Assembly: GCF_044326205.1 (NCBI RefSeq)
Contig: NZ_JBIRCY010000040.1
Location: 1-64,000 of the forward strand
Reading direction: 5' to 3'
Source of the DNA: Kumtagia sp044326205
Lineage (GTDB): Bacteria; Pseudomonadota; Alphaproteobacteria; Rhizobiales; Rhizobiaceae
DNA: 64,000 nucleotides
This document shows positions 18,031-26,716 of this stretch, piece after piece; positions within the stretch are counted from its first letter, which is position 1; every line of letters starts with the position of its first letter. A program made the position numbers and the translations under genes. Below the pieces are notes generated by a model. That model ran no database searches, was not told the origin of the DNA, and saw nothing but the letters and a program-made list of their open reading frames with translations.

Positions 18031-18344
18031 TGAAAGTCGTCATCTCTCGGAGAGTCAGAGACTTTCTGGTGACCGAGAAGGCATATTTACGGCGGCATAG
18101 CAACTCGGCCGCAAAGCGCTTAATACTCAGAATGCGGGATGCAGCAAGACTGCTGGCTGATTTTCCGATGGCAGGCGCCGAGCGGTTCCTACCGATCAGA
18201 GACCTTCGCCGCCTCGTCGTGGACGACTATGTCCTCGACTATGAGATCAGAGGCACGGAGGTGCATGTCCTGAACATGCGGCACGGCCGCCAAAAAGATC
18301 CATATCTGGAGATTGAGCGGGACTTTGATTTCGAGGAGGAGTGA
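18030..18344 (+). CDS. ParE/RelE-type toxin
   Basis: The 104-residue protein has the RelE/ParE fold pattern: basic N-terminal helices (SRRVRDFLVTEKAYLRRHS), then FPMAGAERFLPIRDLRRLVVDDYVLDYEI and a final strand HVLNMRHGRQKDPY. The RHGRQ motif is typical of ParE-like toxins, which act on gyrase; a ribosome-dependent RelE-type nuclease activity is the alternative. It overlaps the antitoxin stop by one base. Confidence 0.85.
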   Translation: MKVVISRRVRDFLVTEKAYLRRHSNSAAKRLILRMRDAARLLADFPMAGAERFLPIRDLRRLVVDDYVLDYEIRGTEVHVLNMRHGRQKDPYLEIERDFDFEEE

Positions 18345-18411
18345 TGCGACGCCATAATCGGCAATCTTCATCCCCTTGCCTCCGCCGCCTCGCTCCTGTA
18401 TCAACCCGCCG

Positions 18412-18531
18412 ATGAACTCGCCCGTGAACAGCGCAGCCAATCGCCGAGACGCCTTTGCGTCGGCGACCTTGCGCGCGCTGTCTTCCGCGATCCTGCTTCT
18501 CGGCCTTATCGGCGACCGCCGGGCTCGCTAG
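18412..18531 (+). CDS. leuL: candidate leucine leader peptide upstream of leuA
   Basis: An in-frame ATG at 18412 opens a 39-residue frame that ends ILLLGLIGDRRAR and a TAG at 18529-18531. Four Leu codons in five positions (CTG CTT CTC GGC CTT) and two Ile codons lie just before the stop. The stop falls inside the loop of the first of two competing hairpins, and leuA starts 131 bases later. This is the architecture of a leucine attenuator. No good ribosome site precedes the ATG, so the start could be elsewhere (a TTG at 18469 is in frame) or the mRNA could be leaderless. Confidence 0.6.
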   Translation: MNSPVNSAANRRDAFASATLRALSSAILLLGLIGDRRAR

Positions 18532-18560
18532 AGGAGCGCCCGGCGGTCGTTCGACCGCCG
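18513..18560 (+). promoter_or_regulatory. mutually exclusive hairpins before leuA (attenuator-like)
   Basis: CGACCGCCGGGC (18513-18524) is fully complementary to GCCCGGCGGTCG (18538-18549). The last nine bases of the latter (18541-18549) are also fully complementary to CGACCGCCG at 18552-18560, with a two-base loop. The two hairpins cannot coexist. The first overlaps the end of the leucine-rich leader frame. No U-run follows the second hairpin, so it could block ribosomes or act with Rho. Confidence 0.6.
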
Positions 18561-18662
18561 AAGGCGGCGCCTGCTCCTTGCCAGTCGCACTCCAGTCAGC
18601 AAACTGTTTTAGACGCTTCGCCGAGCATTGCGCCCGCGCCTGAAGCGGCAGAGAGAAGCAAG

Positions 18663-20369
18663 ATGAACCAGACCACCCGCATCCGCCCCGCGCACGGCAT
18701 GCCGCAATCGGCGGTGAAATACGAACCCTATCCGCTGGTCGACATGCCCGACCGCACCTGGCCGTCGAAACGCATCGACAAGGCGCCGATCTGGTGCTCC
18801 GTCGATCTCCGCGACGGCAACCAGGCGCTGATCGACCCGATGGGCCAGGAGCGCAAGGCGCGCATGTTCCAACTCCTGCTCGACATGGGTTTCAAGGAGA
18901 TCGAGATCGGTTTCCCCTCCGCCTCGCAGACCGATTTCGACTTCGCCCGCTGGTGCATCGAGGAAGGCAATGTACCGGACGACGTGTCGCTCCAGGTGCT
19001 GGTGCAGTGCCGCCCGGAACTGATCACTCGCACCTTCGAAGCCTTGCAGGGCGCAAAGAACCCGATCGTGCACTTCTACAATTCGACCAGCGAGCTGCAG
19101 CGCCGCGTCGTCTTCCAGAAGGACGTCGCCGGCATCAAGCAGATCGCCACCGACGCGGCAAAGATGATCACCGACATGGCGGCCAAGGCCGGCGGCGGTT
19201 TTCGCTTCCAGTATTCGCCGGAGAGTTTTACGGGCACGGAACTCGAGGTGGCGCTGGAGATCTGCAACGAGGTCACTGAGATCGTCAGGCCGACGGCCGG
19301 TAACAAGCTGATCCACAACCTGCCGTCGACCGTCGAGATGTCGACGCCCAACATCTATGCCGACCGCATCGAATGGATGTGCCGCAACCTCGACAACCGC
19401 GAAAATATCATCGTCTCGCTGCATCCGCATAACGACCGCGGCACCGGCATCGCCACCACCGAGCTCGGCCTGATGGCCGGAGCCGACCGCGTCGAGGGCA
19501 CGCTGTTCGGCAATGGCGAGCGCACCGGCAATGTCGACATCGTCACGCTGGCGCTCAACATGTACACGCAGGGCGTGGATCCCGAGCTCGACTGTTCCGA
19601 CATCACCCGGATGAGGGACGTCTACGAATATTCCAACCAATTGAAGATCGGAGAACGCCACCCCTATGTCGGCGAACTGGTCTACACGGCCTTCTCCGGC
19701 TCGCACCAGGACGCCATCAACAAGGGCATGAAGGCGCTGAAGACCGCCAACAAGCCGCTGTGGGAGGTGCCGTACCTGCCGATCGACCCGCAGGACGTCG
19801 GCCGCACCTACGAGGCGATCATCCGCATCAACTCGCAGTCGGGCAAGGGCGGCATCGCCTATGTGCTGCAGGCGGACTACGGCCTCAACCTGCCGCGCAA
19901 CTTGCAGGTCGAGTTCTCGAAGGACATCCAGGCGATCACCGACGCCGAGGGCAAGGAGCTTTCGTCGAAACGCATCTACGAGCGTTTTCGCGAGGTCTAT
20001 ATCGACCAGCCGAGGGGCCGCCTGAAATTCCTCGACCACCAGACCTTTCCGGATACGGCGGCAAAAGGCCGGCGCATCGTCGAGGCGACTATCCTCGACC
20101 ACGGCAAGGAAATCACGATCAAGGGCAGCGGCAACGGGCCGGTCGACGGTTTTGTCGACGCGCTGTCGCGCCATGTCGGCGTGGAGGTCTCGGTGCGCGA
20201 CTATTCCGAGCATTCGATCCAGCACGGCTCGAACGCTGCGGCGATCAGCTACGTCGAGATGGAATATCCGGGCGGCGTCATTTTCGGCGCGGGCATCAAC
20301 ACCAACATCGTTGCCGCTTCGCTCGAAGCGGTGGTATCGGCGGTCAACCGTATCGTCGGCGGGAAATAG
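18663..20369 (+). CDS. leuA: 2-isopropylmalate synthase
   Basis: The 568-residue enzyme condenses acetyl-CoA and 2-oxoisovalerate, the first committed step of leucine synthesis. It is of the long LeuA class: PIWCSVDLRDGNQALIDPM carries the metal-binding aspartate and signature, followed by IEIGFPSASQTDFDF, HNLPSTVEMSTPN and the second signature LHPHNDRGTGIATTELGL. A C-terminal LeuA dimer regulatory domain (about 440-568) suggests leucine feedback inhibition. GAGAAG lies before the ATG. The leader upstream suggests attenuation control. Confidence 0.95.
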   Translation: MNQTTRIRPAHGMPQSAVKYEPYPLVDMPDRTWPSKRIDKAPIWCSVDLRDGNQALIDPMGQERKARMFQLLLDMGFKEIEIGFPSASQTDFDFARWCIEEGNVPDDVSLQVLVQCRPELITRTFEALQGAKNPIVHFYNSTSELQRRVVFQKDVAGIKQIATDAAKMITDMAAKAGGGFRFQYSPESFTGTELEVALEICNEVTEIVRPTAGNKLIHNLPSTVEMSTPNIYADRIEWMCRNLDNRENIIVSLHPHNDRGTGIATTELGLMAGADRVEGTLFGNGERTGNVDIVTLALNMYTQGVDPELDCSDITRMRDVYEYSNQLKIGERHPYVGELVYTAFSGSHQDAINKGMKALKTANKPLWEVPYLPIDPQDVGRTYEAIIRINSQSGKGGIAYVLQADYGLNLPRNLQVEFSKDIQAITDAEGKELSSKRIYERFREVYIDQPRGRLKFLDHQTFPDTAAKGRRIVEATILDHGKEITIKGSGNGPVDGFVDALSRHVGVEVSVRDYSEHSIQHGSNAAAISYVEMEYPGGVIFGAGINTNIVAASLEAVVSAVNRIVGGK

Positions 20370-20504
20370 CGCCCCGCGGCGGGCGGCAAACGCCGCCCAC
20401 CCGGAAAAAATTGTTCACCGTTCATTTGCCGGCATGACACGCCTCAATGCTGGGCCTTGCCCATGGTTTATGTTAACAACGGGTTAACGGGCCGGAGTCG
20501 AACG

Positions 20505-21245
20505 ATGAGTGAAATGGCCGAGAAACAGGCCTCGCTCGCCCAGCAGCGCAAGCTGGCGGAGGCGATCAGCGCGGCCAAGAACGCGGCGGCGGACCGCGAG
20601 GACGTGGTGGTCGAACTGCGCGAGGCCACCCTCACCCGGCTGCAACTGCTTGCGGCCGAGCTTGCCCCTGTGTTCGACGAAGTGCCGGCCGACATCGACA
20701 TTTTTGATTTCGCCATCTCGTCCGGCCTGCAGCCGCGCCTGTGGATCGACGCGGTCAGCCACGTCGCGATGGGGCGCGACCGCCGCACCTACCGCTTCGT
20801 CAAGGACACGCGCAACGGCCGCGTCGTGCTGGCCGAATCGGCAAAGCCGGCCGAGGTCGCCGACCGGGTGACGCGCTATGTCGCCGAGCGGATCGTCGAG
20901 CGCGAGCATTTGATGGAAGGCGATGTCGCGCCGGCCGTCGAAACCGCCAGAACGCCCGCGCCCGAACCGGCTGCCCGGCCAGTTACCGAGCCTGCGCGTC
21001 AACCGGTCGCCAGGCCCATTGCAGGGCCTGCACCCAGGCCGGCGGCCAAACCCGCGCCCAGGCCAGCACCAAGACTTCCGGCCTCCCTGCTGGACGCTCC
21101 GGCTCCGGGAAAGATCGCTCCCCCGCGAATAAGCATCTGGCGGCGCCTGCTGTCCGAGCTGTGGATCGTGTTCGCCGGGCTGCTGTTCGGGCTGGTCGCC
21201 GCGGTCGTGCTGTTCTGGGACCGGCTGGTCAACCCGATGCAGTAG
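20505..21245 (+). CDS. hypothetical protein with proline/alanine-rich linker and C-terminal membrane helix
   Basis: The 246-residue protein has a globular N-terminal part (about 1-145; FDFAISSGLQPRLWIDAVSH and RRTYRFVKDTRNGRVVLAES). A low-complexity Pro/Ala/Arg linker (about 150-205, repeated RPxAxP units) follows, then a single C-terminal transmembrane helix (LWIVFAGLLFGLVAAVVLFW). It looks like a tail-anchored protein. I cannot name the family. It converges on the phosphoesterase gene with 17 bases of overlap. Confidence 0.8.
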   Translation: MSEMAEKQASLAQQRKLAEAISAAKNAAADREDVVVELREATLTRLQLLAAELAPVFDEVPADIDIFDFAISSGLQPRLWIDAVSHVAMGRDRRTYRFVKDTRNGRVVLAESAKPAEVADRVTRYVAERIVEREHLMEGDVAPAVETARTPAPEPAARPVTEPARQPVARPIAGPAPRPAAKPAPRPAPRLPASLLDAPAPGKIAPPRISIWRRLLSELWIVFAGLLFGLVAAVVLFWDRLVNPMQ

Positions 21246-22188
21246 TTTCCGGCGGCATCGCCTTCTCGAAAGGCGCCGGCGCCTTGCGCGGCGAGCCGAG
21301 ATCGAGGGTCTCGATGTCGGAAATCATGCCCGGCGCCGTCAGGCCGCGCCTGATCAGGCCGATATGCCAATGGCCGGGCTCGCCGGAAATCTCGAACAGA
21401 TTGTACTGCGCCGCCGGATGGTGGCCGCCCAGCCCCTGCCCCGCCGCCGCCACGCCGACCACCGGCACCGGCTTTTTGCGCTCGCCGATCCAGAAAAGCG
21501 TCGGCAGGTGCGAATGGCCGTGCAGCACGAGGTCCGCGCCGTGCCGGATCACCGTCTGGTGGAAATTGGCGATGCCGAACAGGCGCTTGTGCTGCGGCAC
21601 GGCGGCGCGCACCGGTGGATGATGGATCATGATCAGCCGGAACAGGTTGCGCCGCCCGGTCTCGTCCAGGATCTTTGCCAGCCGCGCCGCCTGCTCCTCG
21701 CGGAAAAACCCGTTGGCCATGAACGGCGCCGTCGCCCGCGCGGTGGAAACGCCGATTAGCGCCACGTTGCCGCGCACCCTGAGATAGGGAAAGCTGAGCC
21801 GGCCGAGCGGCCCGTGAAAATTGTCGCCGCGCATCCATGGCGCCCACAGCGCGCAGACCTTGTTGAAAGCGCCCGGCACATAGGCGTCGTGGTTGCCGGG
21901 CACGACCGAGACATCCTCCGGCCTGCCCAGCGTCTCCAGCCACAGCCGCGCCAGCTCCAGTTCGGCGTCGAGTGCCAGATTGACGAGGTCGCCGGTGACG
22001 GCGAGGTGATCGGCCTTTTCCGCACGAATAGCCTCGACGATCGCGCCCAGCGCGCCCTGGATCAGCAGCTTTCGCCGGTTGCGCCGCCAGTTGACATAGC
22101 CCAGCACCCGCTTGGAAGCGAGTTCCCGGTAGGATACAGCGGGCAGCGGCCCCAGATGGACATCGGAAATATGCGCGAGCCTGAGCAT
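21229..22188 (-). CDS. calcineurin-like metallophosphoesterase
   Basis: The 319-residue protein has all phosphoesterase metal motifs: ISDVHLG (D-x-H) at the N-terminus, VTGDLVN, VPGNHDAY, MIHHPP and LHGHSHLP. There is no signal peptide. It is a cytoplasmic family member of unknown substrate; lipid A (LpxH-like), cyclic nucleotide or other phosphodiester targets are possible. It is divergent from the NUDIX gene, 44 bases apart. This chromosomal protein is unrelated in architecture to the large fusion at 50.9 kb. Confidence 0.85.
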   Translation of the reverse strand: MLRLAHISDVHLGPLPAVSYRELASKRVLGYVNWRRNRRKLLIQGALGAIVEAIRAEKADHLAVTGDLVNLALDAELELARLWLETLGRPEDVSVVPGNHDAYVPGAFNKVCALWAPWMRGDNFHGPLGRLSFPYLRVRGNVALIGVSTARATAPFMANGFFREEQAARLAKILDETGRRNLFRLIMIHHPPVRAAVPQHKRLFGIANFHQTVIRHGADLVLHGHSHLPTLFWIGERKKPVPVVGVAAAGQGLGGHHPAAQYNLFEISGEPGHWHIGLIRRGLTAPGMISDIETLDLGSPRKAPAPFEKAMPPETTASG

Positions 22189-22232
22189 CGATCCTACTTA
22201 CGGTACGGCCACCGCGCTTTCCAGCCTCGGGA

Positions 22233-22736
22233 ATGCCGATGACGCCCGACCGCGACAAAAGGTTCCGCCAGACCGGCTGGCCGGGTTTTCGCGCCATCCT
22301 CTTCCACAAATATTTCCTGCTGCGCCGGGCGATGACGGTGGGCGTGCGCGGCATGGTCTTCGACCGCGAGGCCAACGCCATCTTCCTCATCCGCCACACC
22401 TATGTGCCCGGCTGGCAGCTTCCGGGCGGCGGCGTCGAACTCGGCGAGACCTGCGAGCAGGCGCTGGGGCGGGAATTTTCCGAGGAAGGCAATATCGTTT
22501 TCACCGCCCCGCCGCTGCTGAAATCCATCCACCTGAACCGCGTCAACACCCGCCGCGACCACGTCGCCTTCTACCTGATCGAGAATTTTGCGCAGGATCG
22601 CCCGAAACAACCCGACCGCGAGATCGCCGAGGCCGGCTTCTTCGCGCTCGACGCCCTGCCGGAGGCGACCACGCCGGCGACGAAAAGGCGGATTGGCGAG
22701 GTGTTTGGAGGGGAGGTGGCGTCGGGGTATTGGTAG
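22233..22736 (+). CDS. NUDIX hydrolase
   Basis: The 167-residue protein carries a full Nudix box, GGGVELGETCEQALGREF followed by SEEGN, which binds Mg and the diphosphate of nucleotide-X substrates. VRGMVFDREANAIFLIRHTYVPGWQLPGG leads into it. The start could be the ATG at 22233 or two codons later. The substrate is unknown. Confidence 0.88.
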   Translation: MPMTPDRDKRFRQTGWPGFRAILFHKYFLLRRAMTVGVRGMVFDREANAIFLIRHTYVPGWQLPGGGVELGETCEQALGREFSEEGNIVFTAPPLLKSIHLNRVNTRRDHVAFYLIENFAQDRPKQPDREIAEAGFFALDALPEATTPATKRRIGEVFGGEVASGYW

Positions 22737-22863
22737 GCAGATCGAGGCGCATCCGATGTCGGTGCAAAACGTTTTATTGGTGAAAAGTTCGATCTCAAGC
22801 TACTGCACGATGGTTCGAGTAGCTAGAAATTTGTATGTTCGCGGGAACCTATTGGGGGATTAG

Positions 22864-25449
22864 ATGAATTATAGTTTTCGGGATACGGGGCTATGGCTTA
22901 GATCCCTCGGCCAGCACTCGCCGAACGACCGTTCAGATCAACTGCCTCTATTGTTAGTAAACTACCAGAGCTTTCGCGACCGAGCTGCAATTCTCACTGC
23001 GCGAATCGCCCATTCCCTTCCAAACCTGACCGTTCACGATATAACACATTTAGACGCATTGTGGGAAACTGCCGACCTAATTGCTGGAGAAAGCTATCCG
23101 CTGAATCCTATGGAGGGCTTTGTTTTAGGGGGCGCGATTCTTTTACATGACGCCGCCCTTTGCTTCGAGGCGTTCGAAAAAGGCCTAGAGGGTCTCCGCG
23201 AAACGCTGGAATGGCGCGACGCATTTGCAACGGAAAAAGATAGGGCTGAGGAATCCATTCCCCTTTCAAGCATTGAAGCAAATGCTGACTTCACCGCTCT
23301 AAGAGCGCTTCATGCTCGACAAGCATCCCAATTAGCGATGCGGAAATGGTCTGGACAAGATGGTAGTGAATTCTACCTGATCGACAATGCAGAACTTCGT
23401 TCACGTTACGGCAATATTATTGGATTGATCGCCGCGAGTCATCATTGGCCCATCGAAGATGTTGTGTCGAAGCTGTCAGGACAAGTAAACGCTCCTGGAA
23501 CCTTCCCACTTGAATGGCGAATTGACCCAGTGAAGATTGCTTGCCTTCTCAGATGCGCCGACGCTGCGCATATAGACAATCGACGTGCGCCAGACTTTCT
23601 TATGGCGTTGACCAGACGATATGGGATATCTCTGAACCATTGGAAAGCGCAGAATTGGCTGGCAAGAATTGACAAAGATGCATCCGACCCAACAGGATCT
23701 TCAGCAGTTTTCACATCAAATCGAGATTTTAACTCCGAGTCGGTAGAAGCTTGGTGGGTTGCCTTTGATGCCATTACCTTGGTTGATCGAGAGATACAAT
23801 CGGTCAACCAACTGCTTGCGTCTCGACCGCAAAAGGAAATAAGCCCAGCGTTCAGGATAAGAAGAATTGCCGGAGCAACATCTCCAGAAAGTTTAGGTGA
23901 GTATATTCGCGCTTCTGGTTGGAAACCATGCTCCGCTAAACTACACGTTGGAAATGTCGAACGTTTGGTCGAAGGCCTGGGAGGAACAAAGCTATATGGA
24001 GAAAGCAATCAGCTAGAAATAGCTCTTCGTGAGTTAATCCAGAATGCCAGAGATGCAGTCCAGGCCAGACAAGCTATGGAGTCAGAATACGCAGGGCGCA
24101 TTCGAGTTCAACTTAAGATCGAGCCATACGGTATAAATACTATTGTTGTCGAGGACGACGGCATTGGAATGTCTGAGCGGGTGCTTACAGGTCCGTTCTT
24201 AGACTTTGGGACTTCATTTTGGCTATCCGACTTGGTTCAAGAGGAGTTTCCGGGATTGCGCTCCTCGGGCTTCCGATCAGTCGGACGTTTCGGTATTGGC
24301 TTCTATGCCACCTTTATGGTTGCCAAAGCAGTGCGTGTATCCACCCGACGATGGGATGCTGGGCTAAACGACGTCCGCACCCTTGATTTTCCGAACGGGC
24401 TTACTCTTCGCCCAACTTTATCTTCAACTAGACCAGCCTCGTTCGGATCAATTTCCACGCGCGTTCAGGTATCACTGAAAGATGCCTTCACTGACATCAA
24501 TACGATCCGTATCAAACGCCATCGAATAGATGGGCAAGACTTTAGCGTAACATTTAATGATTTTGTCGCCGCGTTGGTTGCCGGCCTCGACGTAACAGTC
24601 GAATGTCGCGCTGGTGAGCAAAATCATTTTGAGATAATTCATGACCCCATAGATCATCTAACAAGTCCGATTGCCCAGCGAAATTGGTTAGAAAAAATAT
24701 CCTTTTCGACGTATCAGGCTGATTCCACCGTTAAGAATCTTATTGATCAAAGCGCCCATAGGCTTCGCTTCATTGAAAACGACTCGGGCGAGAAGGTTGG
24801 ATTGGCAGCACTATCAAATTTTCGCTCTGAGGCACCAAATTTTTTAAGCGTTAATTGTATTGGCGGTCTAGCAACTTCGGTACACGGTCGCGATTCTACA
24901 CGTTTCATTGGATATTTGGACCACCATCCACAGACAGCTAAACGTGATGCTGGAAAGAGATTGGCTTCAAATACCGCAATGAAGAAGTGGGCGGATGAGC
25001 AAATTGCCCTTTTGCAGGAAGCTTCAATAACTGACATGGAGTGGTGTTACGTCACGAATAGCCTGTGCGATTTGGATGTTGACCCATTGGCGATTGCTCG
25101 TGTAGTTATTTCTTCTGACAATCAATTGCATGTTTTGACCATTTCGCAACTCGTTTCACTAGCCTCCAAACACGGAATAGCTATGTACAAGTCTCCTTTT
25201 ATGGATCATATTGAAACATACCATAAACATACTTCCTTTCGTGATTATCCGACAATTATACCTGTGCGAAACAGCGCTTTTCTCTCGCTCAAACGTACGG
25301 ATGGCATTCCGGAAAGCGGAATTTCGTTAATCGGTTGCATGCATCGGGAATCTGAACAAGTCGGACGAAAGCTGAGATTTGAACTCATTTCTGATGCTGG
25401 GTTCGGTATATTAGGTAAGCTGGAGGCCCTGGTATTAACGATTGAGTGA
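22864..25449 (+). CDS. HD-domain / GHKL (Hsp90-like) ATPase fusion, candidate defence protein
   Basis: The 861-residue protein has two recognisable modules. Residues about 20-240 look like an HD-type metal-dependent phosphohydrolase: HD at 58-59, LLHD at 95-96, a histidine pair (193-194) in AASHHWP, and D233/H236 in ADAAHID. Residues about 365-600 are a GHKL ATPase: N-box ELIQNARDAVQ (N394), EDDGIGM (D432, G433), and glycine lid GRFGIGFYATF (477-479). The remainder resembles Hsp90 middle-domain sequence. GGGGGA precedes the ATG. The gene is clearly AT-richer than its neighbours, with many tta, ata and aaa codons, and stands alone, so transfer is likely. GHKL/Hsp90-type ATPases fused to nuclease-like domains are known in bacterial conflict systems; a defence role is inferred. 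Adaptor or sensor partners are not visible next to it. Confidence 0.75.
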   Translation: MNYSFRDTGLWLRSLGQHSPNDRSDQLPLLLVNYQSFRDRAAILTARIAHSLPNLTVHDITHLDALWETADLIAGESYPLNPMEGFVLGGAILLHDAALCFEAFEKGLEGLRETLEWRDAFATEKDRAEESIPLSSIEANADFTALRALHARQASQLAMRKWSGQDGSEFYLIDNAELRSRYGNIIGLIAASHHWPIEDVVSKLSGQVNAPGTFPLEWRIDPVKIACLLRCADAAHIDNRRAPDFLMALTRRYGISLNHWKAQNWLARIDKDASDPTGSSAVFTSNRDFNSESVEAWWVAFDAITLVDREIQSVNQLLASRPQKEISPAFRIRRIAGATSPESLGEYIRASGWKPCSAKLHVGNVERLVEGLGGTKLYGESNQLEIALRELIQNARDAVQARQAMESEYAGRIRVQLKIEPYGINTIVVEDDGIGMSERVLTGPFLDFGTSFWLSDLVQEEFPGLRSSGFRSVGRFGIGFYATFMVAKAVRVSTRRWDAGLNDVRTLDFPNGLTLRPTLSSTRPASFGSISTRVQVSLKDAFTDINTIRIKRHRIDGQDFSVTFNDFVAALVAGLDVTVECRAGEQNHFEIIHDPIDHLTSPIAQRNWLEKISFSTYQADSTVKNLIDQSAHRLRFIENDSGEKVGLAALSNFRSEAPNFLSVNCIGGLATSVHGRDSTRFIGYLDHHPQTAKRDAGKRLASNTAMKKWADEQIALLQEASITDMEWCYVTNSLCDLDVDPLAIARVVISSDNQLHVLTISQLVSLASKHGIAMYKSPFMDHIETYHKHTSFRDYPTIIPVRNSAFLSLKRTDGIPESGISLIGCMHRESEQVGRKLRFELISDAGFGILGKLEALVLTIE

Positions 25450-25680
25450 CTGACACAGTTAGCTACCTAGTCCAAATTGCGGCGGTCGCCAGCCTGCTAG
25501 CCGCCGGTCAGGACTGTGGGGACCGTGCAGCCGTCGCAGGATGTGCCGCACGCACACTGCCGACCGCCCCGCCTCAACGGCGGAGCGAACATTTTGGTCA
25601 CTCGACACGTTGCACGAACAAGCAATCTTGGTGCGAAACACCCCGGCGGCGGCCTCGCTCGGCCCTGACCCGCCAAGCGC

Positions 25681-26646
25681 TCAATAATCCCACCAGGCTG
25701 GCACCCAGCGATAGAGGTCGCCTGCGGCTGCCACTCGGCCGACGGACGGGAAAGGCATGTGCGTGGACAGCAGCCACGAGCCGGTGTCCGCCAGCTCCCG
25801 CATCAGGCGGAGCCGCACGCGAGTCGCCTCCTCGGGGTCGTGTTCGAAACCGTTGTGCCATTCGGGGTGGTCGAACGAGACCGGAAAAATTGCGTCACCG
25901 CCGAACATCAGCCGGTCGCCGCCGGACGTGATGCGGACCACGCTGTGCCCGGGGGTGTGCCCGCCGGTGCGGGTGACGACCACTCCCGGCGCGACCTGCT
26001 GCTCCTCCTCGAAGGTGCGCAGTTGGTCACGGTATTCCTGCAGGAACCGCTTGGAGGCACTGCGGGCTACCTCCGCCAGCGCCGGCGGCATGCCTGTGCG
26101 GGAGAAATCGGGCGCTTCCCAGAATTTTGCCTCCGCGGCCGACGCATGGACCCGCAGGTCCGGGCGGAGTTGTGCCTTCACCCCGTCGACGAGCAGCCCG
26201 CCGACGTGATCAAAGTGCATGTGGGTCAGCACCACGTCGGTCACGGTCGCGAGATCGACGCCGGCGGCCGCCAGCCGATGGCCGAACTGCCCGGCCCGCC
26301 GGAAGTCCGGAACCTCTCCCCCTATCCCGGTGTCGATGAGGATGGTCTGGTCGCCGGAGCGCACCACGACCGCGTTCAGCGCCCAATCGAACGCGTCCCG
26401 CGACAGGAATCTTTCGTCCAGCCAGGCTCCCCGGACGGCGGGGTCGGCGTTGGTGGCCATCGACTCGGCCGGAGGCGTCAGCACGCCATCGCTGATCACC
26501 AGCACCTCGATGTCGCCGACCTGTACCGCGTAGCGCGACGGAACCAACTCGTCGCCCCCCGGTCGACCGAGGTGCGAGCCGTTGTCCAAGGTCATGACTG
26601 CCTGCCGCCGACCATTCGGCCGGGGTCTTGTTCCTACCTGTGACAT
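25681..26646 (-). CDS. MBL-fold metallo-hydrolase (tandem copy 2)
   Basis: The 321-residue protein is a metallo-beta-lactamase-fold hydrolase with the zinc motif HMHFDHVGG, the downstream histidine in TGGHTPGHSVVRI and the aspartate in FGGDAIFP. Early residues LVPSRYAVQVGDIEVLVISDG match the adjacent copy. AAGGAGGAAC precedes the ATG at 26646, which decides the start. It follows its paralogue by 70 bases, so both are probably one transcript. N-acyl-homoserine-lactonase-like or other ester activities are possible; the substrate is unknown. Confidence 0.85.
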   Translation of the reverse strand: MSQVGTRPRPNGRRQAVMTLDNGSHLGRPGGDELVPSRYAVQVGDIEVLVISDGVLTPPAESMATNADPAVRGAWLDERFLSRDAFDWALNAVVVRSGDQTILIDTGIGGEVPDFRRAGQFGHRLAAAGVDLATVTDVVLTHMHFDHVGGLLVDGVKAQLRPDLRVHASAAEAKFWEAPDFSRTGMPPALAEVARSASKRFLQEYRDQLRTFEEEQQVAPGVVVTRTGGHTPGHSVVRITSGGDRLMFGGDAIFPVSFDHPEWHNGFEHDPEEATRVRLRLMRELADTGSWLLSTHMPFPSVGRVAAAGDLYRWVPAWWDY

Positions 26647-26716
26647 GATGCGTTCCTCCTTGATGCGATCGAGTGGTCTTGAATCAAGTCGCGGACGCCC
26701 CCGCCCCATTAACCGG

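Noticed and set aside
18609..20225. 538-codon minus-strand frame over leuA
   Set aside because: leuA is unmistakable on the plus strand; the minus frame is a shadow.
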